Positions 1-7,346 are shown, counted from the stretch's first letter. The stretch: 17,119 nucleotides of DNA from CAYNNQ01 sp051748085 (GCA_051748085.1 JBNJHA010000051.1:1-17119), one strand, 5' to 3'. Notes: a model not told the origin generated them from the sequence alone. Numbers and translations: made by a program.

Positions 1-113
1 AAGTGAGTGAAGAATCTCCGGCCGAATCGGGCGTGTCACCTAAAGCAAGACCTAACCACCTGAATTTATAGCCTATGACCAAACCCAAAGTATCACATCA
101 CCCGCTGCACTTT

Positions 114-225
114 GAGATTCTTACGGTCGGCTTACGCCTCCCTCAGAATGACACTGCCGGGAAAGTCTACCTCCGGAGGAAAAAACAATCCGCCGGTTTT
201 GGACCAACTTGACTATCCCCAAGCA
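114..225 (+). repeat. Interspersed repeat 1, copy 1
   Basis: This 112-bp stretch reappears as the reverse complement at 3692-3803 with only scattered differences. Shared landmarks are GGTCGGCTT, GCCTCCCTCAGAATGACAC, AAGTCTACCTCCGGAGG and CCGCCGGTTTTGGACCAACT. It does not look coding. The GAGATTCT...CAGAATGACA core resembles a class of intergenic repeats that recur in many bacterial genomes; that comparison is from memory, not from a search. The two copies bracket the ABC-transporter, EFR1 and J-domain genes in inverted orientation. Confidence 0.85.
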
Positions 226-237
226 GTTTGGCCTGCT

Positions 238-340
238 TTCTTCCGATCCCGAACCCGATAGCGATCCCGATTTCAATTTGGATTATCCCAACAAGAAAAT
301 TAACAAAGTTAAACTGGAAAAGGGACATTTCCGGATGGAA
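238..340 (+). repeat. Interspersed repeat 2, copy 1 (GATCCC-rich)
   Basis: This stretch is repeated as the reverse complement at 8721-8817. The shared core includes GGATTATCCCAACAAGAAAA, TTAACAAAGTTAAACTGGAA and CATTTCCGGATGGAA. It starts with a degenerate GATCCC/GATAGC hexamer tract (243-270); the other copy instead has a clean run of GATCCC units, so the tract varies between copies. Only 12 bp separate it from repeat 1, giving a composite repeat block at the left edge. It is non-coding as far as I can see. Confidence 0.85.
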
Positions 341-442
341 GCTCAATAACCCTTGTATCCAGGCAGGATCTTAAGAACTTGTTCATTGGGCCCGGGGCAC
401 CGTGTTCATAGAAATCGATCATCAACCGGATCAAGAAACAAT

Positions 443-1267
443 TTACTGTATTTGGTCTTCCCATTTGCGGGTTTCAAACCAGTATTCCTCTCTTTCCTGC
501 AACCAGCCCTCGGCTTTTTTGACCCTGATCCAGTTGTTGAAATAGTTGAGCGTATCAACATCGCCCTTGCGCACGGCAAAACCTATGGGTTCCCGGGTGA
601 AATTTTCCTCAAGGGGCACAAAAAGTTTTTCATCATGCTGAATGGCCTGAAACGCCGGCATCGGGGCCGACGCCACAACGGCATGAACACGTGCGTTCAA
701 GAGTTCCTGGATGGCCTGGGCCTCATTGTCGAACAGTTTTATTCTGGCCCTGGGCATGGATTTTTTCGCCGCGTCCGCCGCAGTGGTGCCCAGCCTCGCG
801 GCCACGGTTATGTCCTTTTTATTGAAGTCTTCAATGGAATCGAATCCCTTGGCCTTTTGCCGACTGGCGACCATGGACATGCCGGAGTGCTCATAGGGTA
901 TGGTGAAGTTCACCTTCAGGTTTCTGTCCGGTCGAATGCCCATTCCGCCGATGATAACATCGAACTTGCCGGTTAAAAGGGCCGGTATGATGCCCGACCA
1001 TTTTGTGGGTACGAACTGGACTTTGACTCCCATGTCCTCGGCCAGTTTGCGGGCTACGTCGATTTCAAAGCCGATCAGCTTCCCGTTTTTGTCCTTCATG
1101 GCCCAGGGAACGAAGGTGGACATGCCGACTTTGAGCACCCCCTTTCGTTGTACTTTTTCCAGGGTGCTTTCCCTGGTAAGTTCCTCGCGGATGTCCGCAG
1201 CGCCGGAAGCGGAGCTAAAAAACATTAGTGCAATCAAAGCCAGGGAAATTTTTTTCAGATAACGCAT
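443..1267 (-). CDS. Amino-acid ABC transporter substrate-binding protein (SBP family 3)
   Basis: A 274-aa periplasmic solute-binding protein. Residues 1-23 form a signal peptide: a MRYLKK basic start, a hydrophobic core, and a likely cut after SASGA. The mature part has the family-3 pattern: GVLKVGMSTFVPWAMKD near the start, GFEIDVARKLAEDMGV in lobe 1, and FDVIIGGMGIRPDRNLKVNF, where an Arg/Asp pair normally contacts the amino-acid backbone. RLGTTAADAAKK matches the usual RxGTT ligand loop. The ATG at 1267 follows a strong AAAGGAGG Shine-Dalgarno. It lies 26 bp downstream of the permease stop in the same orientation, so the two genes are surely co-transcribed. The ligand cannot be set from sequence; polar amino acids are typical for the family. 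Confidence 0.9.
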   Translation of the reverse strand: MRYLKKISLALIALMFFSSASGAADIREELTRESTLEKVQRKGVLKVGMSTFVPWAMKDKNGKLIGFEIDVARKLAEDMGVKVQFVPTKWSGIIPALLTGKFDVIIGGMGIRPDRNLKVNFTIPYEHSGMSMVASRQKAKGFDSIEDFNKKDITVAARLGTTAADAAKKSMPRARIKLFDNEAQAIQELLNARVHAVVASAPMPAFQAIQHDEKLFVPLEENFTREPIGFAVRKGDVDTLNYFNNWIRVKKAEGWLQEREEYWFETRKWEDQIQ

Positions 1268-1293
1268 TGTTCCTCCTTTAAATACTTAAATGC

Positions 1294-2097
1294 TTAAATG
1301 TTGGAATGCTGGTTTGCGGGCTTAAAAAGATTTATAATTCCGGTTATCATCAGCGCCAAAACTAGATATATCCCGGCGATCGTAAACCATATTTCAAAAG
1401 TCAGGAATGTTTCTGATATGATCGACTGTCCCTGCATGGTCAAGTCGTAAATGGCGATAGTGCTAACCAGCGCAGAATCTTTGATAAGGGCCACGCTCTG
1501 GCTGATCAGAGGCGGAAGAATCATTCGGAGCGCCTGAGGAATGATGACGAGAAAATATGTTTGTTTCTTGCTCAGGCCTATGCTTCGTCCGGCTTCCCAC
1601 TGCCCGTGATCAATGGAAATGATTCCCGCCCTTATAATTTCCGATGCGTAAGCGCCTTCGAAAAGGGCCAGTGTTATGATCGCAGTCCAGAAAGAGCTTA
1701 TATTCAGAATCGGGGAAAGAACAAAATAGTTGAAAAGAAGCTGAATTAAAAGGGGAGTGTTTCGGATTGTTTCAAGATAGATTCTGGCCAGCATGTTGGC
1801 GGTAAATGAGCCGCTCATCCTGAACAGGGCAACTATGAACCCGAAAAATACGGTCAATATGAGGCTGAAGAATGTAATTTTTACGGTTACCCAGAGTCCC
1901 TTTAAAAGCGGGCCGGGAATGAAACCGTCTTCAAGTGTAAACAGGAAGTGCGGAACGCGGTACCATTGCCAATTGTATCCCAGTTCCGCAGTACCTTTAT
2001 ACATAATCCAAAACAAAAAGAGTATCAGAACAAGAAATTCGGCCAGCTGAAAGATTGTTTTGAATGAGGATGGTTTTCGGACATTGGTTTTGAACAT
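1294..2097 (-). CDS. Amino-acid ABC transporter permease (HisM/GlnP family)
   Basis: An inner-membrane permease of about 267 aa from the ATG at 2097 (MFKTNVRKPSS). An in-frame Met 27 codons upstream (2178) would add a Cys/His-rich, non-membrane-like leader, so I prefer the inner start. It has a first membrane segment (LVLILFLFWIMY), a hydrophilic loop with several aromatics, then the conserved core LWVTVKITFFSLILTVFFGF. The EAA loop, which docks on the ATPase, reads EAGRSIGLSKKQTYFLVIIP, followed by QALRMILPPLISQ and SVALIKDSALVSTIAIYDL, as in polar amino-acid permeases. It leads the two-gene unit with the binding protein. No ATP-binding subunit lies next to it; the upstream neighbour is the divergent EFR1 gene. 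A small GCGGGA-N5-TCCCGC hairpin (2125-2141) sits in its 5' leader. Confidence 0.88.
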   Translation of the reverse strand: MFKTNVRKPSSFKTIFQLAEFLVLILFLFWIMYKGTAELGYNWQWYRVPHFLFTLEDGFIPGPLLKGLWVTVKITFFSLILTVFFGFIVALFRMSGSFTANMLARIYLETIRNTPLLIQLLFNYFVLSPILNISSFWTAIITLALFEGAYASEIIRAGIISIDHGQWEAGRSIGLSKKQTYFLVIIPQALRMILPPLISQSVALIKDSALVSTIAIYDLTMQGQSIISETFLTFEIWFTIAGIYLVLALMITGIINLFKPANQHSNI

Positions 2098-2496
2098 AAA
2101 AAATATGATTATGTCATATAAGCGGCGGGAGTCAATCCCGCAATGTTTTGTAAATGCTTTGAGCCGGTTTCCACACAAGGGATAAAGAAAACAGTATATT
2201 TTTTGTATGTGAATGAGTGAATAAGCCTTTATTGGTTTACTGTCCGATGAAGGTGGAAAGTATAGTTATAAAGTAATGTCCAAATCATAAATGTTATATC
2301 CTGAATCCGTAAATCCGTATTTGTTCAGTAATTTTTTTATCCTTTGTCTGAGATGACTTCGCCTTTTGTTCCCTGTGCTCTTAAAAAAAGATATTGCCGC
2401 GAGCACACGGACAAATATTGATTGCAATTTGAATTTTGAGTTCCTATTCTGAATTTGGTGAACAAATACAATTATTTTTTGAGGAGGATTTTTGTC
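2098..2496. other. Divergent intergenic region, permease / EFR1
   Basis: This AT-rich 399-bp region separates the minus-strand permease from the plus-strand EFR1 gene and should hold promoters for both. I cannot name a convincing -35/-10 pair. The only clear structure is the 6-bp GCGGGA/TCCCGC hairpin at 2125-2141 in the permease leader, too weak to call a terminator. The open frames crossing this region on either strand are not protein-like. Confidence 0.6.
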
Positions 2497-3300
2497 ATGC
2501 ATCTTGAAGCCATTAATCTGATATATTTTTCTCCGACCGGGACCACAAAAAGAGTTCTGGAGGGAATTGCCCGTGGTTTTGCCTGCGAGCGGACCAAACA
2601 TTTTGATCTGACTTTCCGGAATGGTGGTGGAGTGGCGGACAATATCGACACCGGTTTGTCGATGATAGGAGTTCCAGTTTACGGCGGACGCGTTCCCGGG
2701 ATTGCCGCAAAAAGGATAACCGAAATAAGAGGTCGGAGAAAACCAGCGGTTATTGTCGCTGTCTATGGCAATCGCGATTATGATGATGCGCTTATTGAGC
2801 TCCGTGATATTTCCATGCAAACGGGGTTTGTTCCCGTGGCTGGCGCTGCTTTTATCGGCGAGCATTCATTTTCCACATCAGATAGACCGATTGCACCGGG
2901 CCGCCCGGATGAAAAGGATATGGATAAGGCCGCGGATTTTGGCCGCAAACTTGCCACCCGGTTTGACAAAATGGATGAAGTCGAGAACCCGGGACTTTTA
3001 AAAGTACCCGGAAATATTCCGTACAAGGATTTAAAATTGCCGAACCTGGCGCCGCAAACCGTGCTTGACAAGTGTACTTTATGCGGGATTTGTGCTGATG
3101 TGTGTCCGGCCGGGGCGATAGAAGTTGGGGACTCTGTCGTCACCGATCCCGATTTGTGCATATTGTGTCACGCGTGTATCAGGGAGTGTCCGGAACAGGC
3201 CCGTTTTTTCCCCGAGGGTCCGATCCACGATACGGCCCGAAAAATTCACGCGAATTTTCAGACTAGAAAAGAACCGGATTTTTTTTGGGATTATGAGTAA
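2497..3300 (+). CDS. EFR1-type flavodoxin/2[4Fe-4S] ferredoxin fusion
   Basis: A cytoplasmic electron-transfer protein of 267 aa. The ATG at 2497 is preceded by GAGGAGG (2481-2487); an in-frame ATG at 2455 lacks such a site. Residues 1 to about 150 form a flavodoxin-like domain starting INLIYFSPTGTTKR, the SPTGTT loop that binds the FMN phosphate. PVYGGRVP and AVYGNRDYDDAL match the other flavin-contact loops. The C-terminal third is a bacterial two-cluster ferredoxin: C193, C196, C199, C203 (CTLCGICADVC) and C221, C224, C227, C231 (CILCHACIREC), each followed by Pro. This matches the EFR1 family (flavodoxin plus ferredoxin), common in strict anaerobes; its redox partners are generally unknown. 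The stop codon overlaps the next gene by 8 bp, so the two are translationally coupled. Confidence 0.9.
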   Translation: MHLEAINLIYFSPTGTTKRVLEGIARGFACERTKHFDLTFRNGGGVADNIDTGLSMIGVPVYGGRVPGIAAKRITEIRGRRKPAVIVAVYGNRDYDDALIELRDISMQTGFVPVAGAAFIGEHSFSTSDRPIAPGRPDEKDMDKAADFGRKLATRFDKMDEVENPGLLKVPGNIPYKDLKLPNLAPQTVLDKCTLCGICADVCPAGAIEVGDSVVTDPDLCILCHACIRECPEQARFFPEGPIHDTARKIHANFQTRKEPDFFWDYE

Positions 3301-3592
3301 GTACGAAGAAATTACCGAAGCCAGAAAGTTGCTGGGTATCCCGGAAAGGGCGAGCATGGCTGAAATAAAGGCCAGGTATCGTTCGACTGTTTCCCGTTGG
3401 CATCCGGACAAGTGTCCGGGAAATGAACGGGAAGGCAGTGAAATGACTCAGAAGTTGAACGCCGCTTACCGGACTATAATGGACTACTGCGCGGAATATG
3501 AATTCTCCTTTGAAAAGGAGGAAATAAAGCGGTATATTTCCAAAGAGGAATGGTGGGTCGAGCGTTTCGGGGATGGTCCGCTCTGGGGTTAG
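3293..3592 (+). CDS. Stand-alone J-domain protein (DnaJ-like co-chaperone)
   Basis: A 99-aa protein whose ATG lies inside the end of the EFR1 gene (ATGAGTAA overlap). Residues 8-70 form a J domain: EARKLLGIPERASMAEIK (helices I-II), YRSTVSRWHPDKCPG with the HPD triad at 37-39, and a third helix QKLNAAYRTIMDY. HPD is required to stimulate Hsp70/DnaK ATPase. There is no Gly/Phe region, zinc finger or substrate-binding domain, so this is a class-C (type III) J protein. The tail (FEKEEIKRYISKEEWWVERF) is charged and aromatic and may hold the client-binding part. Overlap with EFR1 suggests a dedicated chaperone for iron-sulfur or flavin insertion into that protein, comparable in principle to HscB with HscA; this is inference. 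The ribosome-binding site is weak, consistent with coupling. Confidence 0.85.
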   Translation: MSKYEEITEARKLLGIPERASMAEIKARYRSTVSRWHPDKCPGNEREGSEMTQKLNAAYRTIMDYCAEYEFSFEKEEIKRYISKEEWWVERFGDGPLWG

Positions 3593-3646
3593 TTGGTTCT
3601 ATTAAGCTCATTTGCAAAAATAGTCATTACAAATTCAGAATGCCGG

Positions 3647-3670
3647 TAGATGTTTTTGCGCGTATGTTTA
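3647..3670 (+). repeat. 24-bp direct repeat, left copy
   Basis: TAGATGTTTTTGCGCGTATG followed by TTTA recurs at 3932-3955 with two mismatches. The pair flanks interspersed repeat 1 copy 2 and the 3864-3885 hairpin, at a distance of 285 bp. The right copy runs into the dipeptidase terminator. Confidence 0.7.
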
Positions 3671-3691
3671 GTAAGATAGGGCAGGGCATAA

Positions 3692-3803
3692 TGCTTGGGG
3701 ATGGTCAAGTTGGTCCAAAACCGGCGGATTGTTTTTTCCCTCCGGAGGTAGACTTTTCCACCGTGTCATTCTGAGGGAGGCGCAAGCCGACCGTGAGAAT
3801 CTC
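3692..3803 (-). repeat. Interspersed repeat 1, copy 2
   Basis: This is the reverse complement of 114-225. The alignment is essentially gap-free over 112 bp, with differences concentrated around CACGGTGGAAAAG (this copy) versus CACTGCCGGGAAAG (copy 1). It sits between the convergent J-domain and C69 genes. Together the copies form an inverted pair around a 3.5-kb gene block. Confidence 0.85.
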
Positions 3804-3931
3804 CTCCAGAGTAAGGCGGAAACGCCATGGATCGGCGGTTATGTTTCTTATTTTGCACTCTGGACCCCTGAGCGGCGTCAGGGGTGACGAATAGGGAATT
3901 GCCGGTGATGGTGGCTTGGGCATTATTTTTA

Positions 3932-3955
3932 TAGATATTTTCGCGCGTATGTTTA
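3932..3955 (+). repeat. 24-bp direct repeat, right copy
   Basis: TAGATATTTTCGCGCGTATG followed by TTTA matches 3647-3670 at 22 of 24 positions. It abuts the U-tract side of the dipeptidase terminator. Confidence 0.7.
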
Positions 3956-3997
3956 CGAAAAATATGCGCAGCCGGGAAAATCGACCCGACCGCGCAT
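3955..3997 (-). terminator. Rho-independent terminator of the C69 dipeptidase gene
   Basis: Read on the minus strand, a 13-bp stem (including two G-U pairs) is formed by plus-strand arms 3964-3976 and 3985-3997, with an 8-nt loop. It is followed by ATTTTTCG, a short U-tract. It lies about 30 bp past the dipeptidase stop codon. Confidence 0.8.
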
Positions 3998-4028
3998 GTT
4001 TCAGTGCAAGCCTTGAGCCTTTCCGGCT

Positions 4029-5771
4029 TTAGTTTTCGCCTTTTTCCCTTTTGTAGGATAAGGGTCCGTTTTCGTAACCGACCTTTTTCAGCCACCAGGC
4101 CGGGTAAAATACAGACTGGCCTATTCCATTTTCATCGTTTACATACCCGTCGTTATATTTGACATACAGTTTTTTGGTCAGTTCATGCCAGCCGTCCAGA
4201 ATTTGCCCGGCGTTTTTATCCGCATAATCAGTCAACAATTTCCTGGCCTGCTTTTCCTGACCCGAATTCCATTTTTCGAGAGCGTTTTTCTCCAGTTTTT
4301 TCTGATTGGCGAACGCGTTGTCCTCGAATTTTGTCCGGGCTTCGCGAATATCCTTTATCATGTACTGGTACTTGAGCATGGCGTAGTTGGCCACATAGTT
4401 GAACGCTGTCCACATGCTGTTTTTGTCGTATTCAAGGATGTCCGCCCGTTGTATGCTTTGTGGAAGATCAAGTGCTCCAGCGTAAAAGGGCATCAAAACC
4501 GAAGTGGCCGGACGGTCCGGACCGAACCAGGTTATTCCGCCTATTGCGTCCGGCAGCCAATCCCTGGACTGGTTCACGTAGGCGTAAACGCAACGGTAGA
4601 TATTCAGCGGCCTTTCAAATGCGCCCCTGACGTTGCTCAACTGTCCTTCACGATCGGCGATGCTTTCCGCACCGCCCTCGAAGCGGTTCGGATTGCCGAA
4701 AGGCCCGGCTGCCAAGCCCTTGGTCAAATCAAACTCCGTACCCTCGTAATTGTCCCGATGGATATTGAATAGATCCTCTACGCTAAGCTTCTTGTCCGGT
4801 TTTATACTGAAGGGGTATTCCCTGGTGAAAGGGCCTTCAACCCAGGGGGAAAGCTCAAGCGAGGGCGCGGCAAGAGACATGGCCCGCCATACGCGGCGTA
4901 GAGTGTAATAGGGGTGGTGAAATTCACCGTCTCCGTAAACTTTTGTCCAGTCCAAAGGACCGTTATCCGGGTTCCACCATCCTTTTTTCCGGGCGATATC
5001 AAAGATGTTTTCCGAGAAGAGCATATCCTTTGCGCCCTTTTTTACCTCCCGGATACGAAACTGATTGGCGGCGACAAAGAAATGATCGTCCGGGACCCGT
5101 TTGGCTACCCATACGCCGCTGTCTCCGTTCATGTCATAGCCGCACATCTCCATGACCCAGCCCTCGTTCGGATCGGCCACAAGCAGGGTTTCTCCGGTTC
5201 CGTAGTAACCGTATTTTTCAATCAGCCCGCCCATGAGCTTGACGGCCTGCCGCGCCGTTTTGCATCTTTCCAGAGCCACCCGGGAAAGGGAAGAGGAATA
5301 GAATATTCTCTTGCCCGGTTCGGGCTGGGGATGCACTTTGGCCTTGTCCGTGCATTCGCCGATGGACACCTGATGTTCGTTCATAAGTCCGTAATTGGCG
5401 TCAAAATAGGCATAAGTGTGCTTAACCTGCGGGATGTATCCGAGCGGCCTGGACTGCGGGAGTTCGTGGTTCTTGTAGTTCGGCCCCCGGCTGTCAGTTA
5501 CCAGTCGCTGGGTACGGCTTTTACTCCATTCGGGCTTGTAGCCCAGGGCGCAATGGCTGTAGAAAACCGGGCGTTTTGATCCGGATTCGTGGTCCATTGC
5601 CGGAACGTATACCAGCCTTGGATCATTGAGTCCGTCGTCGGAATGGGAAACCATTACCGAACCGTCTTTGGAAGCCTTTTTTCCGACAATGGTCGTGGTG
5701 CAGGCCCATGTCGTTCCGGTTAAAAACAAAAGTAAAAGCGAGAAAATCATGGCCAGTTTCAATTTTTTCAT
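4029..5771 (-). CDS. Exported C69-family dipeptidase
   Basis: A 580-aa peptidase C69 (U34, PepD-like) Ntn-hydrolase. The ATG at 5771 has a GAAGGAGC ribosome-binding site and begins a clear signal peptide (MKKLKLAMIFSLLLLFLTG); longer in-frame starts up to 5921 are not signal-like. Cleavage after TTWA would expose Cys24 of CTTTIVGKKASKDG, the family's N-terminal nucleophile, so export and activation appear linked. Family landmarks follow: SHSDDG, an LMNEHQVSIGE segment, ARQAVKLMGGLIEKYGYYG, TLLVADPNEGWVMEM and a C-terminal WWLKKVGYENGPL. Predicted activity is hydrolysis of dipeptides in the periplasm. The lipobox is poor (Trp at -2), so it is probably not a lipoprotein. It is monocistronic, with its own terminator at 3955-3997. 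Confidence 0.9.
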   Translation of the reverse strand: MKKLKLAMIFSLLLLFLTGTTWACTTTIVGKKASKDGSVMVSHSDDGLNDPRLVYVPAMDHESGSKRPVFYSHCALGYKPEWSKSRTQRLVTDSRGPNYKNHELPQSRPLGYIPQVKHTYAYFDANYGLMNEHQVSIGECTDKAKVHPQPEPGKRIFYSSSLSRVALERCKTARQAVKLMGGLIEKYGYYGTGETLLVADPNEGWVMEMCGYDMNGDSGVWVAKRVPDDHFFVAANQFRIREVKKGAKDMLFSENIFDIARKKGWWNPDNGPLDWTKVYGDGEFHHPYYTLRRVWRAMSLAAPSLELSPWVEGPFTREYPFSIKPDKKLSVEDLFNIHRDNYEGTEFDLTKGLAAGPFGNPNRFEGGAESIADREGQLSNVRGAFERPLNIYRCVYAYVNQSRDWLPDAIGGITWFGPDRPATSVLMPFYAGALDLPQSIQRADILEYDKNSMWTAFNYVANYAMLKYQYMIKDIREARTKFEDNAFANQKKLEKNALEKWNSGQEKQARKLLTDYADKNAGQILDGWHELTKKLYVKYNDGYVNDENGIGQSVFYPAWWLKKVGYENGPLSYKREKGEN

Positions 5772-6369
5772 AATTGCTCCTTCATGATGCTGGTTAGCCT
5801 GGTCGCATATACGGCCGGGGTTGAACAAGATAGTTTTTATCTGTAGAATATTATACCTATTTATTTGATTAATTGCTAGAGAGCAAAATCCTTTTGTAGA
5901 TTTTTGGTATCTGTTCAGCAAATTTTTTGCTCTCCGGACGCAACTGCAAACAGTCGAAGACCGGAGTTAAACGAACAGATTAAACTTTACAGGTATTTGG
6001 TTTTAATGAATTTTTTGCTGTAATGCATGAAATTTTGCTAATTATTCTCCTGATCCTTTTGCTGCCGAACTTTCGGTTCTGTATTTTCTAAGCCCCGCCA
6101 AAGGGGGATGCTTGCCCCCTTCGGCCCCGCTGGTTTCAGGGGAAGACAGTTTTTGTTACCGGCAATGCCCATTGGTTTGAAAACTTGTGTTTGTGTTCCG
6201 TTCCGCGGTCCGCTTTCCCTCTTTTGGCGAGGGCAGGAAAATATGCGAACCTTTCGTCAGGAACATCAGAAAGAATCACTCGAATAAAATCCATACGCAA
6301 CGTCGAGGAATGTTTTTTTTGTTTCATTCAGTTCATCCCTTAAACAATATTTAGAATATTGAGGCAGAT
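5772..6369. other. Divergent intergenic region, C69 / UspA-like
   Basis: This 598-bp region separates two divergent genes. It holds a TGTTCAGCAAATTTTTTGCT motif (5912-5931) that resembles motifs at 7296 and 7749, a related AATTTTTTGCTG at 6009-6020, and a GC-rich hairpin AAGGGGG-N7-CCCCCTT (6101-6121). A 63-codon minus-strand frame (6136-6327) carries the peptide DVPDERFAYFPALAKRG; its ribosome-binding site is poor and I do not recognise it, so I leave it uncalled. It could be a remnant or a repeat-borne frame. Confidence 0.5.
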
Positions 6370-7200
6370 ATGCAACCTAAATTATTACATATTTACAGGA
6401 ATACGCCGCTTGGCAGGGAAACTCTTCTACAGTCCATATATTTCTGCAGGGCCACCGGACAAAAATTGATCATTTACATTCCTAAACATAAGCAGTTTAT
6501 GCTTTATGCGGGATCGGAAGCGATTCAAGTCGGTCTGGATTCTTCTTATTTGGCTGATATAAATACCGCTGAAAAGCATTGCCGTAATATGCTGGAACAA
6601 TTTGATTTTGACGCCGACTTTTTTGTTCCCGAGGAGTTTACCGCTTCCACATTGCCCGATGTGCATGTTGATTATGATTATTTGTGTTGTCCGAGGATCA
6701 TCAGCGACTTGTCCACCAAGATAAGCCTGGGGCAGTTAGGGGCAAAGGTTCGTCAGATTTTAAAGCACGCGCTTTTTCCGGTCCTTATTCCCAGTTCTGT
6801 TTATAAGCCGTGGAATTCGATAAGCGTGTTTTTCGGCGGGTCTGTATCGGCCCGGAATGCTTTGGTATTGGGGCGCACACTTGCTCAGAGATCCCGGGTT
6901 CCTTTTCGGATTTTCACCCAGGACGAAGGAAAGGGCAGGACCTACTATGAAAATATAATCCGCGAGACCGTTTCTCCCCGGGAGGAGCCGAAGTATGAAT
7001 GGAAATTTTTTGATTCAGGCCGGTTGAAGGACAATTTATTTGCAGTTGAACATGATAGTCTGGTCGTACTGGGTACATTCGGTCATATTATAAGAGACGC
7101 TCTTTTCGGGAGTAAAATGGAGCTTATTCAGTCCAATTTGCCCAATAGTCTGATGCTTGTCGGTCCCAAATGCTGTTTGGTTGACGAGTCCTTAGATTAA
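6370..7200 (+). CDS. Universal stress protein (UspA-like), probable tandem form
   Basis: A 276-aa soluble protein. The C-terminal half resembles a UspA domain: ISVFFGGSVSARNALVLG at its start, and near the end SLVVLGTFGHIIRDALFGSK followed by LPNSLMLVGP, like the Usp nucleotide-loop motif G-x2-G-x9-G-S/T and its final hydrophobic strand. Here the spacing is one residue short (GTFG-8-GS), so ATP binding is uncertain. The N-terminal half (LLHIYRNTPLGRETLLQSIY, then IIYIPKHKQFML) looks like a diverged first Usp repeat without a recognisable nucleotide motif. The ATG at 6370 has a modest GAGG site. The role is presumably stress survival; no specific partner is visible. It could also be a distant alpha/beta nucleotide-binding protein. 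Confidence 0.6.
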   Translation: MQPKLLHIYRNTPLGRETLLQSIYFCRATGQKLIIYIPKHKQFMLYAGSEAIQVGLDSSYLADINTAEKHCRNMLEQFDFDADFFVPEEFTASTLPDVHVDYDYLCCPRIISDLSTKISLGQLGAKVRQILKHALFPVLIPSSVYKPWNSISVFFGGSVSARNALVLGRTLAQRSRVPFRIFTQDEGKGRTYYENIIRETVSPREEPKYEWKFFDSGRLKDNLFAVEHDSLVVLGTFGHIIRDALFGSKMELIQSNLPNSLMLVGPKCCLVDESLD

Positions 7201-7210
7201 TAGAGAATTT

Positions 7211-7249
7211 TCGGAAAACAAAAGGCTCCCGCAAACTTACGGGAGCCTT
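7211..7249 (-). terminator. Bidirectional terminator, stronger on minus strand
   Basis: A perfect 10-bp stem AAGGCTCCCG (7222-7231) / CGGGAGCCTT (7240-7249) with an 8-nt loop. On the minus strand it is followed by TTTTGTTTTCC, a good U-tract; on the plus strand the following bases are GGTGAC. It therefore fits the small minus-strand gene ending at 7353 best, and may also stop UspA-like transcripts. Confidence 0.75.
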
Positions 7250-7268
7250 GGTGACTATAGTTAGTTAT

Positions 7269-7346
7269 AATCCGGAAATGCAAATAATTTTTTATGTGTT
7301 CACCAAATTTTTTGCGTGTGCTGAATAGTTACAAAATTTCCGGATT
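7269..7346. repeat. 11-bp inverted repeat enclosing a TGTTCA motif
   Basis: AATCCGGAAAT (7269-7279) is the reverse complement of ATTTCCGGATT (7336-7346). Between them lies GTGTTCACCAAATTTTTTGC followed by GTGTGCTGAA, which resembles the inverted repeat at 7747-7787. The structure lies between the small minus-strand gene and its terminator. Confidence 0.55.

Larger units (their letters stand above)
1..442. other. Gene-free left end with interspersed repeats
   Basis: No credible coding sequence is seen here. The open frame beginning at 353 on the plus strand is antisense to the binding-protein gene. The stretch holds two interspersed repeat copies almost back to back (114-225 and 238-340), each with an inverted partner elsewhere in the window. 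A short GAAGAATCTC at 9-18 is nearly the inverse of GAGATTCTTA at 114-123, so the first repeat may really begin near position 9 as a larger inverted structure. I see no clear rho-independent terminator for the binding-protein gene ending at 443. Confidence 0.7.
3593..4028. other. Convergent intergenic region with repeats and terminator
   Basis: This 436-bp region lies between the J-domain gene and the convergent C69 dipeptidase gene. It contains the second copy of interspersed repeat 1 (3692-3803), a pair of 24-bp direct repeats around it (3647-3670 and 3932-3955), a short ACCCCTGA-N6-TCAGGGGT hairpin (3864-3885), and the dipeptidase terminator (3955-3997). I see no credible gene. Confidence 0.7.

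Noticed and set aside
353..976. Plus-strand open frame of 207 codons
   Set aside because: It is antisense to the substrate-binding protein gene, has no family resemblance and no ribosome-binding site.
2125..2141. GCGGGA/TCCCGC hairpin as a terminator or attenuator
   Set aside because: Only 6 bp, with no U-tract and no leader peptide seen.
2266..2865. Minus-strand open frame of 199 codons
   Set aside because: It overlaps the EFR1 flavodoxin domain in antisense and reads as low-quality Asn/Ile-rich sequence in the intergenic part.
5690..5771. Lipoprotein signal for the dipeptidase
   Set aside because: The residues before Cys (TTWA) do not fit a lipobox; Cys is better explained as the Ntn nucleophile.
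6136..6327. 63-codon minus-strand frame containing DVPDERFAYFPALAKRG
   Set aside because: Poor ribosome-binding site and no family I can name; it may be a remnant, so it is described only in the intergenic entry.
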